This document shows positions 1 through 10,261 of a stretch of DNA of 64,000 nt, piece by piece. The number at the start of each line of letters is the position of its first letter. Position 1 is the stretch's first letter. This DNA is from Helianthus annuus (taxonomy: Eukaryota > Streptophyta > Magnoliopsida > Asterales > Asteraceae). The DNA lies in contig NC_035444.2 of the NCBI RefSeq assembly GCF_002127325.2, positions 85,966,286 through 86,030,285 of the forward strand, in the 5' to 3' direction. Below the pieces are notes generated by a model, which saw nothing but the letters and a program-made list of their open reading frames with translations, did no database searches and was not told the origin of the DNA. A program made the position numbers and the translations under genes.

Positions 1-2
1 TG

Positions 3-1055
3 AAAGCTGACAAAGTAATGAAAGATCAACAACTTCAGATGCTGGTTGATGTAGTTGAAAGCCATCTAAAGATGAACATTCATGCTGCTTTTGACGAAAT
101 TGATATGATAAGAGCAAATGAAAGGAGATTGGAACGTGAACGCCAAATGGCTGAAGAAGCAAACCTAAAGAACAAAGAAGTAGTTGAAGAGGTTGAGATA
201 GTTGATGCATCTTCGAGTCAACCAGATGTTGGAGGTTCTTCTTCACAGCCTGATGTTGAAATGATTGAAGTTGTAGAACCAGTTGAAGATGATCAGGAGA
301 TGGTAGAAGCTGAAGAGCCTCATGAACTAGAATACTTAATTGTCAGTGAGCCTTCTGAGCCAGTAATTGTTGAAAATATTCTTCGGAGAGTTGAAATTAT
401 TCAAAGAAGAAGAAGAGCAAGAGAAGTACTATTGCTGGAGTATACAACTGACAAATTTGTGTTAGTTGGCAATGCTTACCCTGTGCCATACAATTCAAAA
501 GAAGTGGCAAAGTTGTTAAAGTTTCTTGATCGAAAAAGAAAGGGAAGAATAGCTCGTGGTGAGATTGTGGATGAAGATTCTGATAAAGAGTTGTTCGGAG
601 ATGATGAAGAGGAGGATGAAGAAGAGGAAAAGGAAGATGAAGATAAATCTGATGACAAAGATGATGACAAGTCTAATAAAGATGACAAAGACGATGACGA
701 CAATGATCAAGGTGCTTCGGGTCTATTAATCAGAGAACCAAATGTTCAAGAAAGAGTGGATGAGTTGATGAACAATGAAATAAATGAGCAGGAGGATGAA
801 GTTGAATATGAAGCATCGTCGTCTGGAAAACAACCTGTTGATCAGGTACTTCTTTCTAATCCTACTGTCATTTACTTATCTGGTAAACAACAAGGAGAGG
901 TAGAGGTTAGAAGAACACGGGCTGAAATGCTAGAGGAATTGGGGTTGGAAGATGGAAAATTTAAATTTGACATTGAAGATGAAATTCCTCATTCACCTGA
1001 AGTGATTGTTGAAAGCGCGTTGAAAGCGCGTCAGATTCAGAAGAAGATAGAGTAG
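3..1055 (+). CDS. Accessory ORF of an LTR retrotransposon, first part (5' end off window)
   Basis: The frame is open to the left edge; the first Met is at 18, but the protein may start outside the window. It is highly charged, with Glu-rich helices (NERRLERERQMAEE), two SSSQPDV repeats and an Asp/Glu/Lys tract at about residues 190-232 counted from 18. No pol motif is visible. It ends at a TAG just after an 11-bp tandem duplication (1009-1030); without one copy, this frame would run into the frame of the 1103-2230 ORF. An LTR follows at 2274, so the pair lies where copia and gypsy elements carry an env-like or additional ORF. The function is unknown. I recall similar accessory proteins in Asteraceae retroelements, but that is recollection and was not searched. 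Confidence 0.6.
   Translation, partial: KADKVMKDQQLQMLVDVVESHLKMNIHAAFDEIDMIRANERRLERERQMAEEANLKNKEVVEEVEIVDASSSQPDVGGSSSQPDVEMIEVVEPVEDDQEMVEAEEPHELEYLIVSEPSEPVIVENILRRVEIIQRRRRAREVLLLEYTTDKFVLVGNAYPVPYNSKEVAKLLKFLDRKRKGRIARGEIVDEDSDKELFGDDEEEDEEEEKEDEDKSDDKDDDKSNKDDKDDDDNDQGASGLLIREPNVQERVDELMNNEINEQEDEVEYEASSSGKQPVDQVLLSNPTVIYLSGKQQGEVEVRRTRAEMLEELGLEDGKFKFDIEDEIPHSPEVIVESALKARQIQKKIE
1009..1030 (+). repeat. 11-bp tandem duplication causing a frameshift
   Basis: TTGAAAGCGCG occurs twice back to back (1009-1019 and 1020-1030). Eleven is not a multiple of three, so the second copy moves the accessory ORF out of frame and brings in the TAG at 1053-1055. Beyond the duplication the sister frame stays open to 2230. 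Confidence 0.9.
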
Positions 1056-2230
1056 ATTTTCATTATGAAGGGGAAGATGTTGCATTCCCTACGTTTACTG
1101 AAATGTTTCAAGATAAGAATGAAGATGAGCTAAGAAGAAAGATTGAAGAAAGAATTTCTACAGCAGATATTCCTGAACCGGTTCCTAGAGAGATTACAGC
1201 AGAAGAAAGAAAAAGATGGTTCAAGAATATGCCAAAAGAAAGAAAGACTCTCAGGGCTCTTCAATACTTCACTCATAACAAAGATCTTTCTTGGGGAGAT
1301 ATTCTATCTTGGGGATATTTGGAAGATTTGAAAGTTTATGCAATCAGAAGGGAGCAGGGTGTACAGTACTTTGAATTCTTAGCTGATATAGCTACTTTAC
1401 CCTGGTGGGACGTAGATGAGTTGGTGGTTACAAAGAATATTAAACAATACTACTACGGTCCAGAAGTTCGAGAACGTGATCAGGATTTGTGGAATTATAT
1501 CAAATGGCAAGCAAAGAATAATTATCCAGATTGGAAACCACAATATCCGAAGCAGATTGTTACTTACTTGGAGAGTGGAGAGAAAGACATTACGTTGGAC
1601 GTAAAGCCTCCAAGGTGTTTGAAAAATATGCCACTCAGAGCCATTGAACAAGACTTCTACGATCTATTTCAAGCTTGGCTATACAATCCTTCTACAGCTG
1701 AAGCAGTTATTTCTCTGTATGACAAGACCACTGGAGAAGGTCGAAGAATAAGTATCTTGGATCCTATGTGGCTGGTCAACTGTTCGAAGAAAGATATAGA
1801 TTGTCTGTTTGTCAACAAGATAATCTATGATAAGAAAGACAAAGAGATAGCTATGCAGTATCAAGGAGTGATAGATGTTTGCTTCGCAAAAGAAATCAAT
1901 TCAGGAAAAAACTGGAAGACGAAATGGAGAGATCTTGAAATTGATGAGTTCCTAAAGGTGTACAAGCGAAGTCAAAGATCGAAAGAGATAGCTAGAAAAG
2001 CTGCAGAGAGGGGAAGAAGAAACCTTGGTTATGTGCCGCCTACTGATCAAACGCCTATAGAATCTGAAGAGAACAAAATTCCAAAGTGGGATCGAAAGCG
2101 TGATGGCGACCCAGAATACCGAAAATGGTGGATAAATGAGGGCAGGCATAAAAGAAGAAGAATGTTAGAGGAACGAGCTAAACAGAGAAGACAAAAGGCT
2201 AAAGAGAGGAGACGCAACAGGAGGAAATAA
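1056..2230 (+). CDS. Accessory ORF of the same retrotransposon, second part (frame-shifted)
   Basis: The open frame begins before its first Met (1103) and encodes 375 residues from that Met. It is rich in Trp, Tyr and Lys (for example LPWWDVDELV and PEYRKWWINEGRHKRRR) and has a strongly basic C-terminus (REKR-type runs over the last 35 residues) that could bind nucleic acid or act as a nuclear signal; this is inference. It lies in a different frame from the preceding ORF, and the 11-bp duplication at 1009-1030 accounts for the shift. The stop at 2230 is 32 bp before a purine tract and 43 bp before the LTR. I recognise no named domain and see no reverse transcriptase or integrase motif. Confidence 0.6.
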
Positions 2231-2262
2231 AGACTATGTTGGAAGGAACTACAGCTACATCC

Positions 2263-2273
2263 GAGGGGGAGTC
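2263..2273 (+). promoter_or_regulatory. Polypurine tract before the 3' LTR
   Basis: GAGGGGGA lies directly upstream of the TGTTAGTGC start of the LTR, as expected for the plus-strand primer of reverse transcription. The spacing (3 bp, GTC) is normal for plant elements. Confidence 0.6.
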
Positions 2274-2404
2274 TGTTAGTGCAATAACGTCTGTAGCTTC
2301 CGTCAACATGTAGTCATATTTTGTATAGTTTTGTGTATGTTTTGTATGTTTGTATGTAAAGCAGGACAGAATACGATGAAGTTTTGTTAAGTGCTTATGC
2401 TGCC

Positions 2405-2503
2405 AGCCGATCGGCTAGCCCAGCCGATCGGACAGCCCGGCCGATCGAGCAGGCTACTCGATTGGTTAGCATTGTCAGCCGATCGGCTAGCCCAGCCAAT
2501 CGA
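2405..2503 (+). repeat. 17-bp tandem repeats with the palindrome CCGATCGG in LTR U3
   Basis: Copies of AGCCGATCGG(C/A) start at about 2405, 2422, 2439 (GGCCGATCGA), 2456 (degenerate), 2477 and 2494 (AGCCAATCGA). Spacing is 17 bp except for one 21-bp step. They lie upstream of the LTR TATA box, where enhancer repeats are often found. Confidence 0.8.
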
Positions 2504-2530
2504 CCAGCACTCTCTTATTCTGTCCTTGCC

Positions 2531-2539
2531 TATAAATAG
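2531..2539 (+). promoter_or_regulatory. LTR TATA box
   Basis: TATAAATAG lies downstream of the U3 repeat block and about 240 bp from the LTR end, the expected place for the retrotransposon promoter. Confidence 0.6.
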
Positions 2540-2778
2540 CTGGTAGGTCAGTTTATTTAGAACCTTTTGACACTTTCACTTTCTACCTACCTTTTGTATG
2601 TCTGAGTTCTTTCTGGCTCCTGTACATTTTCATATCATTCAATAGAATATCAGACGGTGATTCAAAGTAGAATGTTGTCTTTGTATATCTGCTATGTGAT
2701 TACATGAATTCCGTGCATTAATCACTTTATGATTCAACTACGTTTATGAACAAGAAGATCCCATCCAAGGGACCAACA

Positions 2779-3764
2779 CCATTAAACTAATAAAAACAGA
2801 AATTAGGAGGTTAAGGACACTTACAATGGTCCTAAGCACAATTTAGAACTTTAAGGAAACTTGTTTGCAGATCAGAATGCTCCAGCTAATTGTTTGAAGC
2901 GCAAATGAAATGAGCAAGGATAATCTTTGCAACAATGAGCTCTTATATAGGATCTTAGATGCAACAAGATTGTTACACATAAGTCTACAGGTGTTCTTTG
3001 ATTAGTTCCAGGTGTCCCTATGCATTAAAAACCATTGGAGCAGCCCCTGGAATCGAGAAACTAGGAAACTAATGCGGTGGAACCTGCAAACAGGCATCTG
3101 CCAGTTCTGCTGAAAAAGCGACTCCGTCACGCCACGTGACACGTTGTCGCGCCATGCGAGGGGACCAAGTTTAAAGTTTGTTTGTTTGTTGCATGTTCAG
3201 TCCCTGCACTCTTGTAGTTCGATATTCCGACATTTTCAACATGCAAAGTCAGTGAAAACAGGTCAGGGGTGTCCTAGGGAGTGTGGCCATGCATTGGAAA
3301 GTCTTGAATACTTTGGAAATGGCTCCCGAACAAAGAATTGGGATATTTACACTTTTAACCCTTATTCTTGGAACTTTAATTTATATCAGGATTTTGAATT
3401 GGATCCTTATGAAACTTTTATCAGATGTTCCTGAGGGTGTAACAATGTATTACAAACTTTCAGGAATGTAAAAAGGCTTCTCAGAGGTAAAATTAACATG
3501 TTGACACTTTTAACCCCTGTGTTTTGTAACTTTTGATTTATAAGTGCAAACGGCTTCTAGTGCTTGATAATTTATTCAATAATGAATACGGATGTTATAC
3601 AGAGTCATTCAGAGGCACAAGTTTGGCATGATGACGCTTTTGGTCCTTCTGATTACATCTTTGCACTAGTTGACAGTTTTAGTCCCTCAAGATATCTTTA
3701 ATCACAATCAGGGTTTATGACACGTGTCATTATTAAATTGGACGTGATTTTACGAGGTGTTACA
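2779..3764 (-). mobile_element. Chromovirus (Tekay-type) LTR fragment
   Basis: On the minus strand this begins TGTAACACCTCG at 3764, the same start as the LTR next to the integrase at 62787. Both contain a CACGTGTCAT-like stretch soon after the start. Both also share a block with TCAGAGGTA, then TTAACATGTTGACAC (or AAACATGTTGACAC), then TTAACCCCTGT, at 3480-3523 and 62500-62545. The low-coordinate side is cut at 2778 by the LTR element described above. Whether it is a solo LTR or part of a complete element cannot be seen. It sits inside a copia pol fragment. Confidence 0.7.
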
Positions 3765-4670
3765 CTGGTATATGTGACTTTGTCACTCTATTCTGTGATT
3801 GCATCCGGTAATTCATCCGCTATTCTTCGCAAATGTATGATCTTTTGGACTTCATATTCACATTGACCACTTCGGGGGTCGAGATTTGATAGCGATGATG
3901 CATTCCACATTATTTCTTGTGTTACCAGACTTTCTTTGTCCTTATCTCCCCCTAAGACTGGGAACATCGTTTCATCAAAATGACAGTCAGCATACCGTGC
4001 TGTAAACATGTCTCCTGTCATTGGTTCTAAATATTTAATTATGGACGGGGAGTTAAAACCAATATAGATACCCAGTCTTTTTTGGGGTCCCATTGTAGTA
4101 CGTTGTAGTGGCGGTATTGGTACATATACCGCACAACCAAAAATTCTAAGGTGGGACAAACTTGGTTCTCGTCCGGAGACCAGTTGCAATGGGGAGTATT
4201 CGTGATCAGCAGTTGGTCTCAATCTAATCAGTGCAGCGGCATGCAAAATAGCATGACCCCATGCAGAAGATGGTAATTTACATCTCATTAAGAGTGGTCT
4301 AGTGATTATTTGTAATCGTTTGATCAGAGATTAAGCTAAACCGTTTTGTGTGTGAACATGAGGTACTAAATGTTCAACATTGATCCCGATTGACATACAA
4401 TAGTTATTAAAAGCTTGAGATGTGAACTCTCCCGTATTATCCATCCGGATGTTTTTAATTTGATTATCGGGGAAATTGGCTCTCAATTGTATGATTTGAG
4501 CTAAAAGTCGGGCAAATGCTACATTTCGAGTAGCTAAAAGGATCACATGTGACCACCTTGAGGATGCGTCTATTAAGACCAAGAAATAGCGGAATGGTCC
4601 ACACGGAGGATGAATAGGCCCACAAATATCCCCTTGGATTCTATAAAAACGATGGGGTTTTAGGTGTCAA
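3765..4670 (-). pseudogene. Ty1/copia integrase, decayed fragment
   Basis: Reading from high to low coordinates, the integrase core (FLVLIDASSRWSHV, then MDNTGEFTSQAFNNYC and HVHTQNGLA) is followed by the C-terminal region (LPSSAWGHAILHAAALIRLR and LRIFGCAVYVPI). A TAA at 4331-4333 falls exactly where the catalytic Glu of the DDE triad should follow NGLA (35 residues after the MDN Asp). After the stop the same frame continues to a second stop at 3788. A frameshift near 4655 separates it from the protease part. The sequence then runs into the chromovirus LTR at 3764, so reverse transcriptase is not seen here. Confidence 0.8.
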
Positions 4671-5297
4671 TTTAGTTTGTGAGGGCCGAGTTATAAGTTT
4701 GCCCAGAGGGCATGCTGCACATGATAAGTCTTGTGGTAGCAAAACTTTTAAGTTTTTGAGAGGGTGCCCGGTTGCACTTTTGATTATTCGTCTCATCATT
4801 ATGCTATCAGGGTGACCTAGACGGTCATGCCATATACTGAATGTGTCTTTATCTAACAGCTTTTGGTTACTCACCATGTATGATTCGATAGGATTGATAT
4901 TCGTACAATATAATCCAGAGGATAAGGCTTCTAATTGTTCAACAATTGTTTCTTGGCCATTTTTGTTTGAAGTAATTTGAAGATATTCAATATTATTTTC
5001 AGATATTGTTTTTAGGTGGTAACCATTTTTTCGAATATCTTTAAAGCTAAGTAAATTTCTTCTGGATTTATTAGAATATAATGCATTATCAATAGTTAAT
5101 TTGGTACCCGAAGATAATGTTATATGTGCTCTGCCGGAGCCTTCGATAAGGTTACTCACACAAGATATACTACTAATCGGTGTCTCTGTCGGAGACAACT
5201 CAGAGAAAAATTTCATATCTTTGAGAATAGTGTTAGTACTACCGCAATCTACTAGACATTCATCACCAATAATAGCTCTACTGGAGCTAGCATGCAT
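4641..5297 (-). pseudogene. Ty1/copia protease and pre-integrase region
   Basis: This 218-residue frame contains the aspartic-protease-like motif LVDCGSTNTILKD (residues about 15-28; the usual D-S/T-G is D-C-G here). It also has the GAG-pre-integrase zinc region HDRLGHP (about 156) through CAACPLGK (about 194). In an intact element it would process gag-pol and begin the integrase. The reading frame shifts at a run of C near 4655, and integrase continues in another frame. No gag capsid or CCHC knuckle is seen beyond 5297, so the 5' part is missing or unrecognisable. Confidence 0.8.
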
Positions 5298-5870
5298 ATT
5301 TCTTCAGGAAATAAACAAAAAAAAAGTTAATTCAAGTGCGGTAAATTCAAGTTTTGATAAGTTCGACATATTATCTACAAAGGAAAAAATAAGGCATTTT
5401 AAAAACAAACATTCCAATGAAATGTATATTGTATGAGAACTTCAGGTTCTCTTTTGCTAGAACTGCAAGTTCTAAACTTTAAGTATGTTTATAAAATAGA
5501 GAAGGAAAATAAAGTCGTTTATGAATTTTGTATCCTGTAACATGGTTGTCTGGTAACATTATATTGGGTTAAAATTGGAATTCAAATAAATATTCGATCA
5601 AAACTAATATTAAATAATTATTATTGATATGTAATCAAAATATTAAATAATAATTATTATTAACACATATATTTTAAAACCACTCTTTAGTTCTTTTTCC
5701 CATCAAAAACTCCAATAACCAAAAACTGTTTATATATATAAAACATGGGACCAAAGTAAAATGAAAAAAAAAAAACAATTGTGATGAGAATGATAAGTAA
5801 AAAGTTTTAAATTCACATAGTCTCTCAATCTTTTATCTTTTCGTCATTTCATCCAGCCATATAAATAAAA
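5298..5870. other. AT-rich stretch with nothing recognisable
   Basis: This separates the copia fragment from the Mutator-like element. I see no gag similarity, no RNA gene and no terminal repeats. GAGAACTTCAGGTTCTC at 5437-5453 is a short inverted repeat. Confidence 0.4.
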
Positions 5871-7194
5871 GAGTAAACTGTCATTTTGGTCCCTGTGGTT
5901 TGGCCAGTTTTGTCACTTTAGTCCAAATCTCAAACTTATTACATCTGGGTCCCTGTGGTTTGCATTTTGTTGCCATTTTAGTCCAAAATCCAAAAAACTC
6001 CCATTTTGACTGTTCAGAGCTGCCTATTTTGTCCTTTAGTGCAGGGGCATTTTGGTCATTTTTTAAATTGAAAACTGATTATTATTTTTTTAGCTCTCTC
6101 TCTCTCTCTCTCTCTCTCATTAAAACCTATATTATCAGCTCTCTCTCTCTCTCTCATTAAAACCCAAAACAAATAATCAGCTCTCTCTCTCTATAGCACC
6201 ACCACCACCGCCACGGCGCCACCTCCTCCCTCTCTCTCTCTAGAAAGAAACTCAGCAGCACATTGATTTGGGGAAGGAACTCCGATGACGGATCTGAGAT
6301 TTGGGGAAGAAAGACGGTGGTGGCGTACGACGACGACGCTGCTGCTGCCGGCGATTGGATCTGGGGAAGAAAGACGGTGGTGGCTTACCGGAGACGGCGG
6401 CGCTGCTGGAGACGGTGGTGGCTTACCGGAGACGGCGACTGGATCTTGGTAGTGACGGCCGGCGGCGGATGGTGGATCTTAATGGTGGAGATGGTGGCGG
6501 TGGTGGATCTTAGTGGTGGAGATGGTGGCGGATTTGACTCAGTTGCAGTAACTTGGTGAGGGTATTAAGAATATAAGGGGTTTCAAGTTTTGTTGCTAAT
6601 TGATTTGATTTCTTTGATTGAGTAATCGATGTGTTGATTTACGTAATCGATATGTTGATTTGCGTGTTCAGTTTTACAATTTGACTGTGAATTAATGAGT
6701 GTTTTGTTCCTAATTGATTATGATTTGTTTGATTATTCACCAAATTTTGAAGTTTTTCTTATTGATTGTTGATTCCATATGTTGATAAATCAGAGTGATG
6801 ACCAGAGGGAGAGAAGAGAGAGAGAGGGGTAGTCAGCGGTGAACATTATCAACAGTGGTAAATCAGGGGGTAGGGTGCGTAGAGAGAGAGAAGAGGGAGA
6901 GAGGGAGGAGGGGGCGGTGGTGATGGTGGTGCTATAGAGAGAGAGAAGAGAGAGAGAGAGCTGATTATTTTAATCTGGGTTTTATTGCTAAAAAAGTGAA
7001 ATTTAAAAAATGACCAAAATGCCCCTGCACTAAAGGACAAAATAGGCGGCTCTCAACAGTCAAAAAGGGGTTTTTTTGGATTTTGAACTAAAATGGCAAC
7101 AAAATGCAAACCACAGGGACCCAGATGTAATAAGTTTGAGATTTGGACTAAAGTGGCAAAACTGGCCAAACCACAGGGACCAAAATGACAGTTC
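5871..7194. mobile_element. Complete Mutator-like (MULE) element, non-autonomous
   Basis: Long terminal inverted repeats (roughly 5871-6245 and 6872-7194) begin GA...ACTGTCATTTTGGTCC and share long blocks such as CCCTGTGGTTTGGCCAG and GCCCCTGCACTAAAGGACA. The element is flanked by a perfect 9-bp duplication, TAAATAAAA (5862-5870 and 7195-7203), the size made by Mutator transposases. The inside holds CT/GA microsatellites and a GC-rich exon-like segment (6190-6560) followed by a possible splice donor (TTGGTGAGGG near 6555) and an AT-rich intron-like stretch. That raises the possibility of a captured gene piece (Pack-MULE). No transposase is present. Confidence 0.85.
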
Positions 7195-7203
7195 TAAATA
7201 AAA

Positions 7204-7897
7204 TAGCATTTACGTGCGTCATCACTTTGACTTTATTAACTTGTCCTTTATTTATTTAAAGTTAAAATTACTCTAAAAGTACCACGAGGTCCATGATGGA
7301 TCACACCATTTTTTTATGAGAAATGCTTAAATTAAATTGAGTAAATTACAACTTTTGTCTTTTACGTTAATACCTTTTTACAAGCGGTTTTTTTGGCGTA
7401 ATAGATGACGAGTTATATACTTAATTTTTTAAAATTTTGCACAGTATGTCTTTTAGCCCTAACTCAATTATATTTTGTAGCAACTAGGTTCACTTTTTAA
7501 TACAATGTATTACAAAATATAATATAGATAATAACGAGACTCTTGTTATTTGTGTAAAATTCTACTAGTATAATACTGGTTATATAAACTAAATAGGGAA
7601 ATGTAAAATACAATTTAATTGTACCAATCTTGATTCAAGTCGATGTCCTTGGAAGAACTTCAACGCACCTTCTTGTTCGAAACTCCGCTGCATGACAAGC
7701 AAAATATCGTTGACGGTTTTGGTTAAGGATCATGTTTGACACGAGACCTTTAAAACAGGTCTCACACCTACTCTCAGACGATAGACGATCTGTTTGAAGA
7801 ATATAACAATCGAAACAGTAGTTGTACTACCAAAGATGACTCTCACGCCCGAGATTACACCGGGTATAATCGTATTCCTCAAGTAGCAAAAATTTAA
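7204..7897. other. AT-rich interval, no feature recognised
   Basis: There is no long ORF, no terminal repeats and no motif that I can name between the MULE target site and the start of the Helitron-like element. Confidence 0.4.
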
Positions 7898-10083
7898 TCT
7901 ATCTATTATACTAAATGAATTCTCTTAGGCCACAAGGGCTATTCTTAGCCAATCATTTTGATGATGTGGACATGCTCTAAAGGCTGATAATTCCTTTTGA
8001 GCGGGATTTTGATTTCTCCTCTTTTTCATTCACGCGGTCGTCCTTCTGAGTTTCCTTTTTTATTCTCCTATTTAATTGAAATTGAAGCTTCTTCTAATCA
8101 AGAACCCTATATCCCTCTGTATTCTGCTTCTCACGTACGTTTCTTCTTCGCACAATATCTCTCTCCTCAACCTTTTCCCTATCTTATTTTGCAAATCACA
8201 AAACTAGGTGTCTAAAGCAAGGATTGAAAGTATCGATTGAAGGCAACACAGTAAGTTATTTTCGATCCTTAATCTGATCCACATATGATTTTTTCATAAC
8301 CCTAATTCTCAGCGAGGCGATTCTCATATATCTCTGATTCATCCTAAATCGTTACCCTCTGTCCTACGTTTCTACAAAACCCTAATTGTGATATGTGCGA
8401 TTTTCAGACCTTCAAACTTCAAAGATCCAGAAAGAATTTGAGGGCTACGGTATGAATCAGATTCTGATCGTGTGAAAGGTAATTGTTTTTTGTTCAGATC
8501 TGGTTTTAGTTCATTGAATAAATTGCATGTTTCTAATACCCTAATTCCCTCAATCCGTATGATTAGTGTTATAAAACTTTTGTGATGTAGACAGTATGTT
8601 CGTTCGTTTGTTTATGTTCCGATTTTGTTTTGAAGTTCCAGTATGCTTTTCAATTTTTCTTTCTTTTGCTTATTATTTTTGCATTAACAATTACAATCTG
8701 GGCGTTTAGATCTTTAATCGGGGTGTCTAGGTCTTTATTTTGGTTTTTTGTTGTTATAAAGCAATGGTTTTGTTTCATTTTTTTCTCAATTGGCGTTGTC
8801 ATCATTTTGGATTTTTTAATCGAGTTGTTCAATTGGGGGGGGGGGGGGTTAGATCTCTACATCTGCGTTAGATTTTGTGTATAAGAATTGTTTTTGTCGG
8901 ATTGTTCTGCTTGGATTAATGTCCGTCTGCGAATTTGCAACATTATTACTAAGGTTGGTGGTCGCAGGCGAGAGGTTTTGTGAATAGGGCTGGAAGTCAC
9001 TGGTTAGAACATGATTTTTTTTTATGAAATTAATTCGGTTTTTTCTTATGTTTTAATGAAATTGAGTTTTTGGTTCTTCATTGCTGATTCTTGGTTAAAT
9101 TGAGTTTTTTTGTTTCACTTTCATAACCTCTTTAATGTCAGTTTAACCTCTTTTGTTTTAAATCATTAATTTGTAAAACCCTATGTTTTTGTTATTGAGG
9201 AAGTTGGATAGGGAATTTGGTTATGTTGGTGTTTTATAACATTTTTTTGGAGGTGTTGATCCTCTGCCGCATGATTCTTGGAGAGTGTGCACAGTGGTTT
9301 TAGTTTAACTTTCTTAATTTTGACTTTTGGTGTAGAGAAAGGTCAAGAATACATTTGAAACTTTTTTATATAACTAATGCAAATAGTGCTATCAGTTTAA
9401 TCTATTTGTGTATTTTATTCTTTTAGTTAATTTTGCAAATTTTATCAATTGCCAAGTATACGTATTTAACTAAATGATATAAACCGCTAAGAAAATAAAA
9501 GGTTGAAATAGATAGAAGGGCAATGAAGACTGTTTTATTTGTTGTTATAGGTGCCAATGTACATACTAAAAAATACTCTATGAAAAGGCAAGGGCTTGAA
9601 CTTCTTGAAACATGACCAGAGACGTTTGATGGAGATCACAAGAAACAAGCATGGCTTCAATGCAAGTATGCATCCTTGGTGGTTCACGGTGAATGAGATA
9701 TAGTTAACACCTGCTGAAACTTTTATATTTTATTTTAACTAAGTTTATTTATGAGTTGTTGTTGTTTTCATTATTATTATTATTCTTATTTTATTTTTTA
9801 TTTTTTTTACATATTTTGCAGGTCTTAAGAGGCTTTGCTTGCAAACTATATGATTGTCCCTTCTTCCTTTGAGACTTTGGGCATATCATCCACCTGAACT
9901 TGAGGGATGAACATCTTCCATATAAGAATTTTATAGCCAAGGTATTTAATTTAAGACAACAAGAAAAAAATGTTTTTGAAGACATTTGCTCAGTGTTGCC
10001 TATGTTTGTCAGATTGTTTTGGACAATAACATGCCAAAGATACAAAGAGTTATCAGTAAGATTGATGCCATCAATAATGATAG

Positions 10084-10261
10084 GACATGATAGGACATGC
10101 TATCATGTTGCATCTACAAACACAAAGGTTAAAATAATGTGTGGTTATTGGAATTAGGCGTAGTTTATGTTCTATCATATCTGGTTTCATAAAGTACTTT
10201 TTATTGTGTAGGAATTTTATAATTTGGTAGATGTATATCTGGATGTTGTTTTCTTTCCCAA
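10084..10261 (+). pseudogene. Presequence protease (PreP) fragment, two partial exons
   Basis: The translation DRTCYHVASTNTK (10084-10128), then a GTTAAAATAATG...TTGTGTAG intron (about 10129-10211), then NFYNLVDVYLDVVFFPK match the organellar M16-family zinc peptidase PreP, which degrades cleaved targeting peptides in mitochondria and chloroplasts. In the family these two stretches are adjacent in the N-terminal half. The fragment ends abruptly at 10261, where it joins helicase sequence (GGCAGTCACTTTCTAGAGTC). It keeps an intron, so it was captured as genomic DNA and not through cDNA. It is not functional. Confidence 0.75.

Larger units (their letters stand above)
2274..2778 (+). mobile_element. 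3' LTR of the retrotransposon carrying the accessory ORF
   Basis: The LTR starts TGTTAGTGC after a polypurine tract and ends CCAACA, giving TG...CA termini and about 505 bp. It contains a TATA box (TATAAATAG at 2531), AATAGAATA near 2641 as a possible polyadenylation region, and a block of 17-bp GATC-centred repeats in the U3 region. The other LTR is off window, so the right end is inferred from CAACA and could be off by a few bases; the target flank begins CCATT. The style suggests Ty1/copia, but no pol is visible to confirm it. Confidence 0.65.

Noticed and set aside
476..710. Two minus-strand ORFs rich in Ser and in Ile/Phe opposite the accessory ORF
   Set aside because: They are the antisense shadows of the GAT/GAA-rich acidic tract on the plus strand; no promoter or protein-like composition.
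6263..6559. 98-codon ORF in the MULE interior
   Set aside because: The repetitive Gly/Trp/Val translation comes from GGTGG repeats; it is exon-like in base composition but not a credible protein as read.
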